Positions 1 through 7,268 are shown, numbered from the stretch's first letter. The stretch: 33,201 nucleotides of DNA from Desulforhabdus sp. TSK (GCF_022836495.1 NZ_BQXM01000049.1:1-33201), one strand, 5' to 3'. Translations and numbers: made by a program. The notes: generated from the sequence alone by a model not told the origin.

Positions 1-97
1 CGGATAATGGCTTTACGTACTTCACGCAGGCTCCTCGTAGAGGCTTTGACATTAACATCGTAATATCACTTATCCGATTTCGTTCATCATATCAACT

Positions 98-274
98 TTG
101 TTTGAAAATATTTGCTTGGGTACTTATAATACGGCGGGTGTACCAATTGCCGCGGGAGTATTGTATCCATTCTTTGAAATACTGCTCTCACCAATGATAG
201 CTGCAGCAGCAATGAGCTTCAGTTCAGTTTGCGTGATCGGCAATTCGCTCAGACTGACAAGCTTGAAGTTGTAG
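98..274 (+). pseudogene. copA: 3' remnant of a copper-translocating P-type ATPase
   Basis: Only the C-terminal end of a heavy-metal P1B-type ATPase survives. In the frame of codon 131-133 the translation reads [15 protein letters not shown], then a final membrane helix with [13 protein letters not shown], and it ends SLRLTSLKL before TAG at 272-274. This pattern is typical of the last two membrane helices of CopA/SilP-type copper and silver exporters, which are normally about 800 residues long. Reading upstream, similarity fades near position 98 (a degenerate ENLF-like stretch), and bases 1-97 hold nothing I recognise. No phosphorylation (DKTG) or nucleotide-binding domain is present, so the piece cannot be functional. 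It lies just upstream of a broken cusA, which suggests a former copper or silver efflux cluster. The family call is fairly firm; the exact metal is inferred. Confidence 0.7.
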
Positions 275-507
275 TCTGCTCACGCTTTCTTGCATGTGGA
301 TACTGCATCTGCTGCCGGTCAGTCAGTTCCAGATTCGCGGTCTACCGAGCCTGTTCTACAAGGAAGGTCAGGCAGCCGTCACTGGGCATCGGCATGGCGG
401 AACATTCACTCCGCCCCCTGTTCGTGGCCCATCTCCGGAGCCAGCAGGGGGCGGTCTAAAAACTCAAGAGCACGGCATTATTAGCCTCAACCTAAGGATC
501 GCAAGCA
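275..507. other. Non-coding gap between copA and cusA remnants
   Basis: No frame gives a protein that I recognise. The position just before cusA is where the 3' end of a cusB-type periplasmic adaptor would normally lie, but I cannot show any CusB signature here. The stretch contains a long inverted repeat (listed separately). AAGGAT at about 494-499 is a plausible ribosome binding site for the former cusA start at 508. Confidence 0.4.
411..454. repeat. 10-bp perfect inverted repeat
   Basis: CCGCCCCCTG at 411-420 is the exact reverse complement of CAGGGGGCGG at 445-454, with a 24-base spacer. No T-run follows on either strand, so it does not look like a simple intrinsic terminator. It may be a leftover of a mobile or regulatory element in this decayed region. 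Confidence 0.5.
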
Positions 508-1059
508 ATGAAGCTCATGGTTGACGCTCTCATTCGCTGGTGCATGAAGAACGCGTTCCTCGTTGTGCTCGCGGTCTGAGGGATGGCGGGTGCCGGCTAT
601 TATGCTCTGGCGCACATACGGGTTGATGCCATCCCCGATATCGGCGAAAAGCAGGTCCTCGCCCAAGTCGTGAACATCAAGAGCGTCTTCGGCCCCCAGG
701 GAGATCAAGGGGGAGCACAGTCTGCTCGTTGGCTACGTTGCCATGAACGCCCACGAGCGGGACGAGGTCAGCGTGGTGGAAGAATCTGAGGCTTTGCTCC
801 AGGCCGCGCACCGTGCCGGGGCCTCCAACTGTCGACCTGCACCTACTGGGAATGGAGCGGGCAGTTCGAAAACCAGGTTCGCGCTACAAAGCAGATACGT
901 ATCCTTCTGCCGGCCTGCCTCGCCATCATGTTCGTGATGGTCTATTTATCGTGCCTTGCCTCTTCTATGTTCACTTCCTTTATCATGGAGCTCCTGGTCT
1001 ATCCCGCCATCTACGAGCTGTGGCGATGGCATTTTTATGTCAAAAAGGAGGCGGCATGA
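508..1059 (+). pseudogene. cusA: Collapsed RND metal efflux pump (CusA/CzcA family)
   Basis: This is what remains of a gene normally about 3.1 kb long. Three pieces are legible. The N-terminus from ATG 508 reads MKLMVDALIRWCMKNAFLVV and then VDAIPDIGEKQV; an in-frame TGA at 577-579 sits where the family has Trp (AWG). A central piece follows after a frameshift in a C-run near 693-697: IKGEHSLLVGYV, then HERDEVSVVEESEALLQ (about 704-790). After a second frameshift, positions 844-951 read YWEWSGQFENQVRATK and a membrane helix. This joins directly to the pump's C-terminus, SFIMELLVYPAIYELWRW, ending at TGA 1057-1059. The large periplasmic and membrane blocks between the pieces are absent. The intact protein would be a trimeric inner-membrane proton/metal antiporter for Cu(I)/Ag(I). 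The defects make the locus non-functional. Family assignment is strong; the deletion boundaries are inferred from family knowledge. Confidence 0.85.
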
Positions 1060-1652
1060 AGCGCTCATATATTCTCTTGCCTGTGCTGGGAGCAGTTTTG
1101 GGCCATCTTCTCCTGCACCCTTACACCATGCTGATATATGCCCTGATGCACTTCCGGTCAAATGCCGGTTCGCGGTTTTATTGGAAAGACTTGGCTTCGC
1201 AAGCCCTTGCGGCTTTTGACCCCGTGATGCTGCCCATGGGGGTTGCATTTGCTCTTTTTGGAGCCCTCATCGGATTGTTGACAAGTCTTCTCCTGGAGAG
1301 GAACCGGAGACTGCATGCAGCGGAGCAGGAAAACAGGGAGAAAAAGATTGCTCTCGACACGCTTAAAGAGGTCGTGGTGACTCTTTCTCACTATCTGCTC
1401 AATGCCAACATGATCATCGGCGGCAAGGTGCGCCATTGCCGAAAGGCAACCGCGGACCACAATCTGCTGGCTTCGCTTGCGGTCATTGAAGAGCAGGGAA
1501 GAAAAATCGATGCGGTCATCGACGCATTGCGACACAGCACCGACATCAAAGTGAGCGGCTACACGAGCGACGGCACTGTCAAGATGATCGATCTCGAGGA
1601 GGAGATCAAAAAGCGGATGAAGAATGGGAAGGCATCCAGCGAAAAGGGTTGA
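1056..1652 (+). CDS. Small membrane protein with a histidine-kinase-like helix but no ATPase domain
   Basis: This 198-aa protein starts at ATG 1056, overlapping the cusA stop as ATGA, with AAGGAGG eight bases upstream. The overlap and ribosome site indicate translational coupling to the former pump gene. Two hydrophobic segments (about residues 4-24 and 56-80) flank a short loop. A charged, probably coiled-coil linker (81-105) leads to a helix with TLSHYLLNANMIIGG around His112. That resembles the dimerisation/phosphoacceptor helix of histidine kinases, although the conserved E/D after the His is Tyr here. No HATPase_c domain follows; the protein ends in a Lys/Glu-rich tail. It is intact although its partner pump is destroyed. 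It could be a metal-efflux accessory or a sensor remnant. I know no defined function, and the kinase likeness is only suggestive. Confidence 0.75.
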   Translation: MKRSYILLPVLGAVLGHLLLHPYTMLIYALMHFRSNAGSRFYWKDLASQALAAFDPVMLPMGVAFALFGALIGLLTSLLLERNRRLHAAEQENREKKIALDTLKEVVVTLSHYLLNANMIIGGKVRHCRKATADHNLLASLAVIEEQGRKIDAVIDALRHSTDIKVSGYTSDGTVKMIDLEEEIKKRMKNGKASSEKG

Positions 1653-1685
1653 AACGCTCACAGCCAGCCGAAGGGAACCGGATGG

Positions 1686-1709
1686 CCCATCCTCTTCCTT
1701 CCGGATGGG
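1686..1709. terminator. Possible hairpin between convergent genes
   Basis: CCCATCC (1686-1692) can pair with GGATGGG (1703-1709) across a 10-base loop, in the gap between the plus-strand membrane protein and the minus-strand histidine kinase. No T-run follows, so a terminator role is weak inference. Confidence 0.25.
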
Positions 1710-1739
1710 AAGTATCTGAGATCAGATTTTCGATGGGTT

Positions 1740-2864
1740 TTACTTCATGGGGATAAGAAGCCTGAAGGTGATTCCGCCTCCGGAATTATCCAGTATTTCC
1801 ACACGTCCTTCATGTGCTTCCACAATTTTTTTCACAATGGGAAGCCCGAGTCCCGTTCCCTCTTTCTTCATGGACACGAAGGGACGAAAGACCTCCTCTC
1901 TTTTCTCCACCGGTATCCCACAACCGTTGTCGCTCACGTCGATGATCAGTCGGCTTCCCTCCGCACGGGCATCCACAGCCACGGTTGAGCCTTCGGGAGA
2001 GGCCTGGATGGCGTTGGTGACGAGGTTGATCAAAACTTGTTCCATACGCACGGCATCGAGCGGCACTAAAGGGAAGGCAGAATCTGATGGGACATGAAGG
2101 ATCACCCCCCTCTTCCGGGCCTCACCTTCGGCAACGAGAAGACTCCCCTTGATTAAGTTGCCCACATCTTCCATGGCTCGGTTGAGCTCGAGGGGCCTGG
2201 CAAAATCGAGCATGTCTTTCACCATGTTCTCCAGGCGCTGTGTCTCCTTGACCACGATGTCAAGCTTTTCCACATAAGGAGAAGGATCGCAGTGGCATTC
2301 CCGTGAAACCTGTTTTTGAACCAGGCGGGCAAAACCTCCAATAGCAATGAGCGGGGTTTTCATATCGTGCGCCAGGCAGGAAACCGCGCTTCCCATCGCC
2401 GCGAGTCGCTCGGATTCGACCAGCTGTTTGTGTTTTGCCTGCTCGCGATCCCGCATGATCCCGAGCATAGATGCGACCGAGTTGTAGAGCACCATTTCCA
2501 TGAGGTTGGTGAGGTCGCTCGATGAGAAGCCATTCCAATGCATGATTGTAAAAGGAGTATAGAGCAACGTGATGGTCACCGAGGTGATAAGCCCACCTTT
2601 TAGACCAAACCAGAATCCTGAGAGGATGACCGGGAGAAAATAAAGGCCTTGGTAAAAGACGTGAAAATGACGAGCGCCAAGTTTGGTATGGTAGTGCAAA
2701 ATGGTTGTGACAACGACCAAGACTTCAATTGTGGTCAATTTTATTGCCGGCCTGGAATCCCGCTTGAATTCATCCAACGCTCGTGACCGGTACTCCTTCA
2801 GAAATGCACCCATTTTCACAAAGCTACGATAGCGCCCCCCCATGTTCTCATTTGCTGTATTCAT
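1740..2864 (-). CDS. Orphan membrane sensor histidine kinase
   Basis: This 374-aa two-component sensor kinase starts at ATG 2864 with GGAGG well placed upstream (complement of 2871-2875). Residues about 42-135 hold three to four hydrophobic segments with short loops, so the input region is membrane-embedded with no large periplasmic domain. The H-box AHDMKTPLIAIGGFARL carries the phosphorylated His166. The ATP-binding domain has the N-box LINLVTNAIQAS (about 278-289), the G1 box DVSDNGCGIP (309-318) and the G2 box GTGLGLPIVKKI (336-347). All catalytic boxes are intact and resemble NtrB/ZraS-type kinases. No response regulator lies next to it, so it must signal to a distant partner. Its position beside a ruined copper-efflux cluster makes a metal or envelope signal possible, but nothing in the sequence proves that. 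Confidence 0.92.
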   Translation of the reverse strand: MNTANENMGGRYRSFVKMGAFLKEYRSRALDEFKRDSRPAIKLTTIEVLVVVTTILHYHTKLGARHFHVFYQGLYFLPVILSGFWFGLKGGLITSVTITLLYTPFTIMHWNGFSSSDLTNLMEMVLYNSVASMLGIMRDREQAKHKQLVESERLAAMGSAVSCLAHDMKTPLIAIGGFARLVQKQVSRECHCDPSPYVEKLDIVVKETQRLENMVKDMLDFARPLELNRAMEDVGNLIKGSLLVAEGEARKRGVILHVPSDSAFPLVPLDAVRMEQVLINLVTNAIQASPEGSTVAVDARAEGSRLIIDVSDNGCGIPVEKREEVFRPFVSMKKEGTGLGLPIVKKIVEAHEGRVEILDNSGGGITFRLLIPMK

Positions 2865-3147
2865 TATGTCCCTCCATAAAGCAACACATAAAACCGACGG
2901 CTAACCATCAACCATACATTCCTCCTTCGTAAATCCCCGGATTGCTAAAGCTTATCCGAATCTTCTCTCCATTTCCCTTACTCTTAACCCCGAGTTCAAA
3001 CTATGCTTCTCCTCTTTTGCCCTGGCGTTCATGAAAATAAAACAAATAGACTATTCCCCGGGATCGGTCGCCCACCTCCGGAGCTTTCTCGTTTCAGCGG
3101 CCAGAACCCCGTTTCAGCAAAACTCCAATCATCAATTCTCCCGCGAG
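2865..3147. other. Intergenic leader region of the histidine kinase
   Basis: No gene is supported. On the minus strand a four-codon mini-ORF (ATG GTT GAT GGT TAG, in about 2901-2917) is preceded by GGAGG at about 2923-2927, upstream of the kinase start. It could be a chance feature or a leader peptide. No convincing -35/-10 pair was found. Confidence 0.3.
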
Positions 3148-3180
3148 AAAAACGGCAGGCTCACATTCAATGAGCCTGCC
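3148..3180 (-). terminator. Rho-independent terminator of the EF-hand gene
   Basis: GGCAGGCTCA (3154-3163) and TGAGCCTGCC (3171-3180) form a perfect 10-bp stem with a 7-base loop. On the minus strand the stem is followed by C and then five T residues (complement of 3148-3152). It lies about 35 bases past the stop of the EF-hand gene. Confidence 0.85.
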
Positions 3181-3215
3181 TCTTCAACGAACCTACTCAT
3201 TTGCTTCGTTCTGCG

Positions 3216-3542
3216 TTACGGCCGCCCCTTCCACCTACAGTATTGATCCCTCGTGAGCCGTCCATCTCCACTCGTGTTTGCCGAGTAGAATACTGTCGAA
3301 CCGGACCCAACGGAACCCAGTCCCTTATGTGCTCCCAAGCCATCCCACGCTGCATGAAATTCCTGCTCGGTCACATATCCTTTGTTCCCAGCATCCATCG
3401 ACATGAATTCCTTCTCACATCCCGATATCGCCTGATCACCTGCTGCCTTCGCGGTTGATTTGGCGACAGCCATATACCCGCTTCCAAGGGCAAGGAGCGC
3501 TGCAACGGTGATCACTACAAAAACACTGATCAGCATTTTCAT
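3216..3542 (-). CDS. Secreted or membrane-anchored EF-hand protein
   Basis: This 108-aa protein starts at ATG 3542, with AGGTGG five bases upstream; a GTG nine bases earlier is a weaker alternative. Residues 3-22 form a hydrophobic signal or anchor segment (ISVFVVITVAALLALGSG), so the rest is expected outside the cytoplasm. Two calcium-binding EF-hand loops can be read. The first, DAGNKGYVTEQE (50-61), is degenerate at loop positions 3 and 5. The second, NTSGDGRLTRDQ (89-100), keeps the central D-G but has Asn at position 1 and Gln at position 12. Two Cys residues (42 and 102) could form a disulfide. Small periplasmic EF-hand proteins of this kind are common in this phylum and usually uncharacterised. 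It stands alone with its own terminator. Calcium binding is inferred from the loops. Confidence 0.8.
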   Translation of the reverse strand: MKMLISVFVVITVAALLALGSGYMAVAKSTAKAAGDQAISGCEKEFMSMDAGNKGYVTEQEFHAAWDGLGAHKGLGSVGSGSTVFYSANTSGDGRLTRDQYCRWKGRP

Positions 3543-3937
3543 TTCTACCACCTTCCCTTCTCGGGAATGAACCGATGGTCCTCATCCTTCCCCGCCATTC
3601 CCTACTTCCAAATACGTATCAACTCTTTATATCGAGAACGAAGTTCAATCACTGGACCTCAACTTTCCGGCTCAACCATATAAAATATATAAGGTTTTCA
3701 ATCAGTAGCGTCAAGAACTGTCCCAACATCATTCCTCCAGACGCGGAATTGCTCCGAAGGCGATTCCCTTCCTGAACTTATCAAAGCCCCCAGCCGTTCC
3801 TGGTGCCCCTCGACGCACTGCATAGATCTTTTGATACTGTTAAAAGCTTGTTGGACGGAAAGATGCCCGGAATTGCCGAACAGACGGCCCTGCGTTATCA
3901 TCTTGATAATAAACAATTTACAGGAGGCTTTCATTTC
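3543..3937. other. Divergent intergenic region
   Basis: This gap separates the minus-strand EF-hand gene from the plus-strand kinase. It must hold both promoters, but I see no clear sigma-70 pair. The kinase frame stays open upstream to 3803, but that part lacks kinase features and a ribosome site. Confidence 0.35.
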
Positions 3938-4696
3938 ATGAGTAAAAGCACTGAGAGCACATTCGAGGTCGGGGCTGTACTCGATGAAAAATGGGTGATC
4001 TTGAGCTTTATCGGCAAAGGCGGAATGGGAGAGGTTTACCGGGCTCACCAGTTGAGCCTCGACCGGGATGTGGCCATCAAGATTATTTCTCCTGCGTTCC
4101 TTGACGAACTGAACGACAACGAATACGAGGCTGAAACCTGTTTAGAGCGTTTTAACCGGGAAATAAAAGTCATGGCTCGGGTGCGCCATCCGAATATCCT
4201 GCAGATCTTTGATTCCGGGTCCGCTACGGTAACTACGGACAAGAAGGATACGCGCATTGAATACCTCGTGGTGGAATATGTTCCCGGCGGAACGCTCCGC
4301 GCCACCATGTCGGCCCAGGGGTTCCACCCGGAAGAAGACCGGACAAGAGAGTGGCTTTTGAATTATTTTCTGCCCGTCCTTGACGGAGTGGCTGCACTGC
4401 ATGAAGCAGGGATTGTCCATAGGGATCTCAAGCCCGAGAACGTTTTGATGGATGGGCAGACACCCAAAATCGCAGACTTTGGCTTGGCGCGGTGCGGTCG
4501 ACTTGCACCCTTTACCCAGTCCATGGACATGAAGGGCACTCCCCCGTATATGTCTCCCGAGCATTTTCTGGATCTCAAGAGAACCGATGCGAGAGCCGAT
4601 GTCTATTCTCTGGGGAAGATCCTCTATGAGGCGGTCTGTGCTCCCCACGGAGACAGAATGGCTCTACGCGGCCCAAAAAGGTGGGGAATTGCCTGA
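3938..4696 (+). CDS. Truncated Ser/Thr protein kinase (relic of a kinase-FGE fusion)
   Basis: The 252-aa frame starts at ATG 3938, chosen because AGGAGG lies 10 bases upstream; an earlier start at 3803 has no ribosome site. It encodes a eukaryotic-like (Hanks-type) kinase. The Gly-rich loop is IGKGGMGEVYRA, the ATP-binding Lys is in DVAIKII, the catalytic loop is IVHRDLKPENVLM, the Mg site is KIADFGLA, and GTPPYMSPEH closes the activation segment. After helix F (ADVYSLGKILYEAV, to about 4633) the frame drifts into an unrelated tail and stops, so the last 50-70 residues of the C-lobe are missing. The next reading frame immediately shows a formylglycine-enzyme motif. This indicates an internal deletion with frameshift in a gene that once coded kinase plus FGE in one chain. 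The catalytic residues are intact but the fold is incomplete, so it is probably inactive. Confidence 0.8.
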   Translation: MSKSTESTFEVGAVLDEKWVILSFIGKGGMGEVYRAHQLSLDRDVAIKIISPAFLDELNDNEYEAETCLERFNREIKVMARVRHPNILQIFDSGSATVTTDKKDTRIEYLVVEYVPGGTLRATMSAQGFHPEEDRTREWLLNYFLPVLDGVAALHEAGIVHRDLKPENVLMDGQTPKIADFGLARCGRLAPFTQSMDMKGTPPYMSPEHFLDLKRTDARADVYSLGKILYEAVCAPHGDRMALRGPKRWGIA

Positions 4697-5093
4697 TGCC
4701 TCCACAACTGCCGAATCCACCTCCTTTCATAACCAGCATATGGGCGGAGCGAGTGCGCAAACAAGTTCAACGGACCGCGCCAGTTCCTCTTCAACCGGTA
4801 TAGATCATCCCATGATGCCCTCTCCCGTGATCACTCAAAAGCCTAATTTGCTGGGTGTTCGGGGCATGGACAGCTGGATAGGTGAATGGGTTCAGAGCGG
4901 CCTTGATGGGACTCAAGACGCAAAGAAGTCAAATGCGGCCTATATGGTTATGGGAGGAACGATGGCAAAGAGTGTGTGGACTCCAGTCAGATGCCCAAGT
5001 CCCCAGGCTATACCCATGTCCATCCGGCAGAGAGCCCAGACACTGGAGCAGAGCTTACTGGCGGAACCTATGACGGTTTCCTGCTCGAGCTGA
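4641..5093 (+). pseudogene. Remnant of a formylglycine-generating-enzyme (SUMF1-like) domain
   Basis: In the frame after the kinase truncation the translation begins LPTETEWLYAAQKGGELP, the hallmark LPTEAEWEYAARGG motif of FGE-sulfatase domains. Further on come NLLGVRGMDSWIGEWVQSG (about 4847-4903), matching the family's NxxGLxDMxGNVWEWV block, and YMVMGG (4944-4961), matching the V(I/M)GGS block. The domain is much too short: the region before LPTETEW is gone and the segment between blocks is low-complexity (Ser/Thr-rich). The terminal FRCV-type motif is not seen. FGE domains oxidise a Cys or Ser in sulfatases, and in bacteria they also occur fused to Ser/Thr kinases. The junction lies within the kinase frame at about 4634-4645. 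The frame stops at TGA 5091-5093. Confidence 0.65.
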
Positions 5094-5257
5094 CAGCGAT
5101 AACTACTTTTTATTTCCTTCACGAAGGGAATAACCAGATGGTTCTGGTCACTCCGGGTATTGATTATTCGAGTCATCAGAACATAGAAGTAAAAGACAGC
5201 TGCCCTTAAGATCAAAGGTGAGAATGGGTCGTTGCGCCATGATGAGGATTCCGGAAG
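5094..5257. other. Unassigned sequence after the FGE remnant
   Basis: A second open frame (roughly 4976-5209) overlaps the FGE remnant and continues here, but it carries no motif I recognise, and its base composition is lower in GC than the flanking genes. I treat it as decayed sequence. Confidence 0.3.
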
Positions 5258-5360
5258 GTGCCAGGTTTTGAGAATCGACCGATCATGAGATTCTGTTCAC
5301 TCCAGATAGTTAAGGAAAGCGGCAGGGCCTCATCATGTTATGTATTTTGGGGTTTTTACG

Positions 5361-5548
5361 AAATCATCAAAGGTAAGATCCAGGAAAGCGGCACCCATGG
5401 GGAGTTGCTTCGGAAGGAGGGCGCCTATGCCCACCTCTGGACTACTCAGCAAGGGGAGCGGCCCCTCGGCCCCGCCTGGTCGTTTGAAAACCTACTGAGG
5501 GTCTTGCCGTCGAGAGAATATTCTGAGGACATTCTACCCTTACGCTGA
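5361..5548 (+). pseudogene. 3' tail of an ABC exporter ATPase
   Basis: The translation KGKIQESGTHGELLRKEG followed by AYAHLWTTQQGE matches the C-terminal end of ABC transporter ATPases of the exporter (MsbA/MDR) class, where the family reads GxIxExGTHxELLxxxGxYxxLW. The Walker A, signature and Walker B motifs and the membrane domain are all missing; upstream sequence fades into unrelated codons. The frame stops at TGA 5546-5548. It is a clear fragment, so no activity is expected. It is the last readable relic of the decayed zone before rlmI. Confidence 0.65.
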
Positions 5549-5750
5549 ATAGTTTTTGCTTTCGGCATTGGTCGCGATCGCGATGGTTCCCAAAAGCATT
5601 ATGGGGTATGTAAGGCAATCCTTACAACGGTTCTATTCTGGTTCCCAACCCCACGGTGCAGATTGAAATGGACGGACAGGCAGTGGCAGGATGTCGATCT
5701 GCTCCCTTTGGCCTCGTCCAAAGAGTTGGGGGGATTTCCCGAATCAGAGT

Positions 5751-6920
5751 TCAGAAGACTTCCAGAAAATAGCATTTCAGATACTGGGTTTCGGGCATGG
5801 CCAGGAGGACAGGATGGTCCATGGCCTGGCCTCGTGCTTCCAGGAGCCGCACCTGTTTGCCTGCGGCCTGAGCCGCCTGCACCAAAACGTCACGGAAAAG
5901 ATTTTCGTTCAGGTGATAGGAGCAGGAGCAGCTGACGAGGATCCCTCCGGGCTTCAAAGCCAGCATTGCACGGCGGTTGAGGTCCGTGTATCCTTTCCTG
6001 GCTTCCGGGAGGGCGCTCTTGGTTTTAACGAAGGCGGGGGGGTCCACCACCACCACATCGAACACATTTCTGCCGGCTGTCTTGAGATAATGAAATGCCT
6101 CGTCTTTCTCAAACGCACAGGACTGTTCCAGGCCGTTTTGCCGAGCATTCTCCTCCGCCTGGGCAATGGCCTCGGCCGATTGGTCCACTCCCAGGACAGC
6201 CTCGGCGCCGGCCCGAGCGGCCGTGAGTGCCCAGGCGCCGTTGTAGCAAAAAAGATCCAGGACCCGCCGGCCCTGCACCCATCGGCGGAAGGCCAGGCGG
6301 TTTTCCCGCTGGTCCAGGAAGAGCCCCGTCTTTTGACCTGCCAAGGGAGCGATCCGGAACTTTATTCCATCCAGATCGATCCAATAGTCCTCGGGGAGCT
6401 CCCCGTAAGCGACGCCCTTTACCAGGGGGAGACCCTCCAATGTGCGCACGGGGGTGTCGTGGCGAAAAACAAGCGCACGAGGATGGAAGACCTCCAGCAG
6501 AATCTCCTGGAGAAGGGGCTCCAGGTGGGACATGCCCAGGGTTGTGATCTGGTAGACCAGGATTTCACCATAGCGGTCCACCACGAGTCCCGGAAGGCCG
6601 TCGGATTCCCCGTAAACGGCGCGGTAGCATGAAGCCCCGGGACACAGCAGGTTTGCGCGTCGCGCGGCGGCCTTCTGGACGAGCTGCAGGAGGAAATCCC
6701 TCGTGGGCTCCTGGCCGGGAGGACCCACGAGCCGCACGGCAATCAAGGATTGGGGATTGATATACCCGACTCCCAGGGGAACGCCCTTGCCGGTGAAGAC
6801 TTCTACCCAGTTCCCCGGTGTGTAGTCCGATAGTTTTTCGGAAATTTCATTGCTGAAGATCCATCGGTGTCCCTGAAGGATGCGTCTTTCCCGACCGGGT
6901 TGGAGGTGAAGCGCTTTCAT
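5751..6920 (-). CDS. rlmI: 23S rRNA (cytosine-C5) methyltransferase, RlmI type
   Basis: This 389-aa SAM-dependent methyltransferase belongs to the family that methylates C1962 of 23S rRNA. I chose ATG 6920, giving MKALHLQPGRERRI, because RlmI proteins begin this close to the PUA domain; a TTG 24 bases upstream is the only extension. The N-terminal PUA domain spans about residues 1-75 with the characteristic GHRWIFSNEI. The central part carries YRAVYGESDGLPGLVVDRYG. The Rossmann fold begins with VLDLFCYNGAW (220-230), the SAM loop, followed by GVDQS. The motif VVVDPPAFVKTKS (291-303) is the family's DPP catalytic block. Length and order match full-length RlmI. The gene follows a terminator on the same strand, so it probably has its own weak promoter or relies on readthrough. 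Confidence 0.93.
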   Translation of the reverse strand: MKALHLQPGRERRILQGHRWIFSNEISEKLSDYTPGNWVEVFTGKGVPLGVGYINPQSLIAVRLVGPPGQEPTRDFLLQLVQKAAARRANLLCPGASCYRAVYGESDGLPGLVVDRYGEILVYQITTLGMSHLEPLLQEILLEVFHPRALVFRHDTPVRTLEGLPLVKGVAYGELPEDYWIDLDGIKFRIAPLAGQKTGLFLDQRENRLAFRRWVQGRRVLDLFCYNGAWALTAARAGAEAVLGVDQSAEAIAQAEENARQNGLEQSCAFEKDEAFHYLKTAGRNVFDVVVVDPPAFVKTKSALPEARKGYTDLNRRAMLALKPGGILVSCSCSYHLNENLFRDVLVQAAQAAGKQVRLLEARGQAMDHPVLLAMPETQYLKCYFLEVF

Positions 6921-6942
6921 GGCCTTATTCAATGTCCCTTCC

Positions 6943-6971
6943 AAATAAAAAAGCGCCCGTTGAGGGGCGCT
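6943..6971 (-). terminator. Rho-independent terminator of the small acidic gene
   Basis: On the minus strand AGCGCCC (from 6971) pairs with GGGCGCT (to 6952) across a six-base loop, followed directly by TTTTTATTT (complement of about 6943-6951). It lies 28 bases past the stop at 6999 and just before the rlmI start. Confidence 0.85.
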
Positions 6972-6998
6972 CCGACAGAACGTTCAAAAACTCCTGCT

Positions 6999-7268
6999 TC
7001 AACTGGCTTCGGCGCGGATGGATTCCAGGACGATCTGGTAATCTTCATACATGTCGGCGGAACCTTCGATGACTTCGTAAAGGTCGTCCAGATCCATGTT
7101 GATGACCGCATCCTTGTCGGGGGATTCTTCTTTGAGCTCAATCCATATCCAGTCGAGGAGCATTTCTTCCGCGTCGTTGTATCCCTCTTCGTGCTTATCT
7201 AAAGATCCGTCAGCCACTTTCCTGGCGACTATTTTTATTGCTGATTTAACAAAATCCTTCATTTCCAT
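6999..7268 (-). CDS. Small acidic protein of unknown function
   Basis: This 89-aa protein starts at ATG 7268, with GGAGG nine bases upstream; the in-frame TTG six bases earlier is too close to that site. The sequence is strongly acidic (many Asp/Glu), with no Cys, no signal peptide and no membrane segment. It is probably a small helical cytosolic protein. Trp pairs (LLDWIWIELKEE) and the acidic stretch NMDLDDLYEVIEGSADMYED stand out. I recognise no family. It has its own ribosome site and a strong terminator, so it looks like a real, separately transcribed gene. Acidic proteins of this size are sometimes regulators or inhibitors of a partner, but nothing here identifies one. Confidence 0.75.
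   Translation of the reverse strand: MEMKDFVKSAIKIVARKVADGSLDKHEEGYNDAEEMLLDWIWIELKEESPDKDAVINMDLDDLYEVIEGSADMYEDYQIVLESIRAEAS

Noticed and set aside
813-1055. Upstream extension of the 198-aa membrane protein
   Set aside because: This part of the frame overlaps the cusA remnant in another frame. The ribosome site and membrane-helix start support ATG 1056.
4976-5209. 77-codon open frame after the FGE remnant
   Set aside because: No motif, no ribosome site, and overlap with decayed sequence. It was not called as a gene.
5691-6632. 313-codon plus-strand open frame across rlmI
   Set aside because: It is antisense to the SAM-binding and DPP motifs of RlmI.
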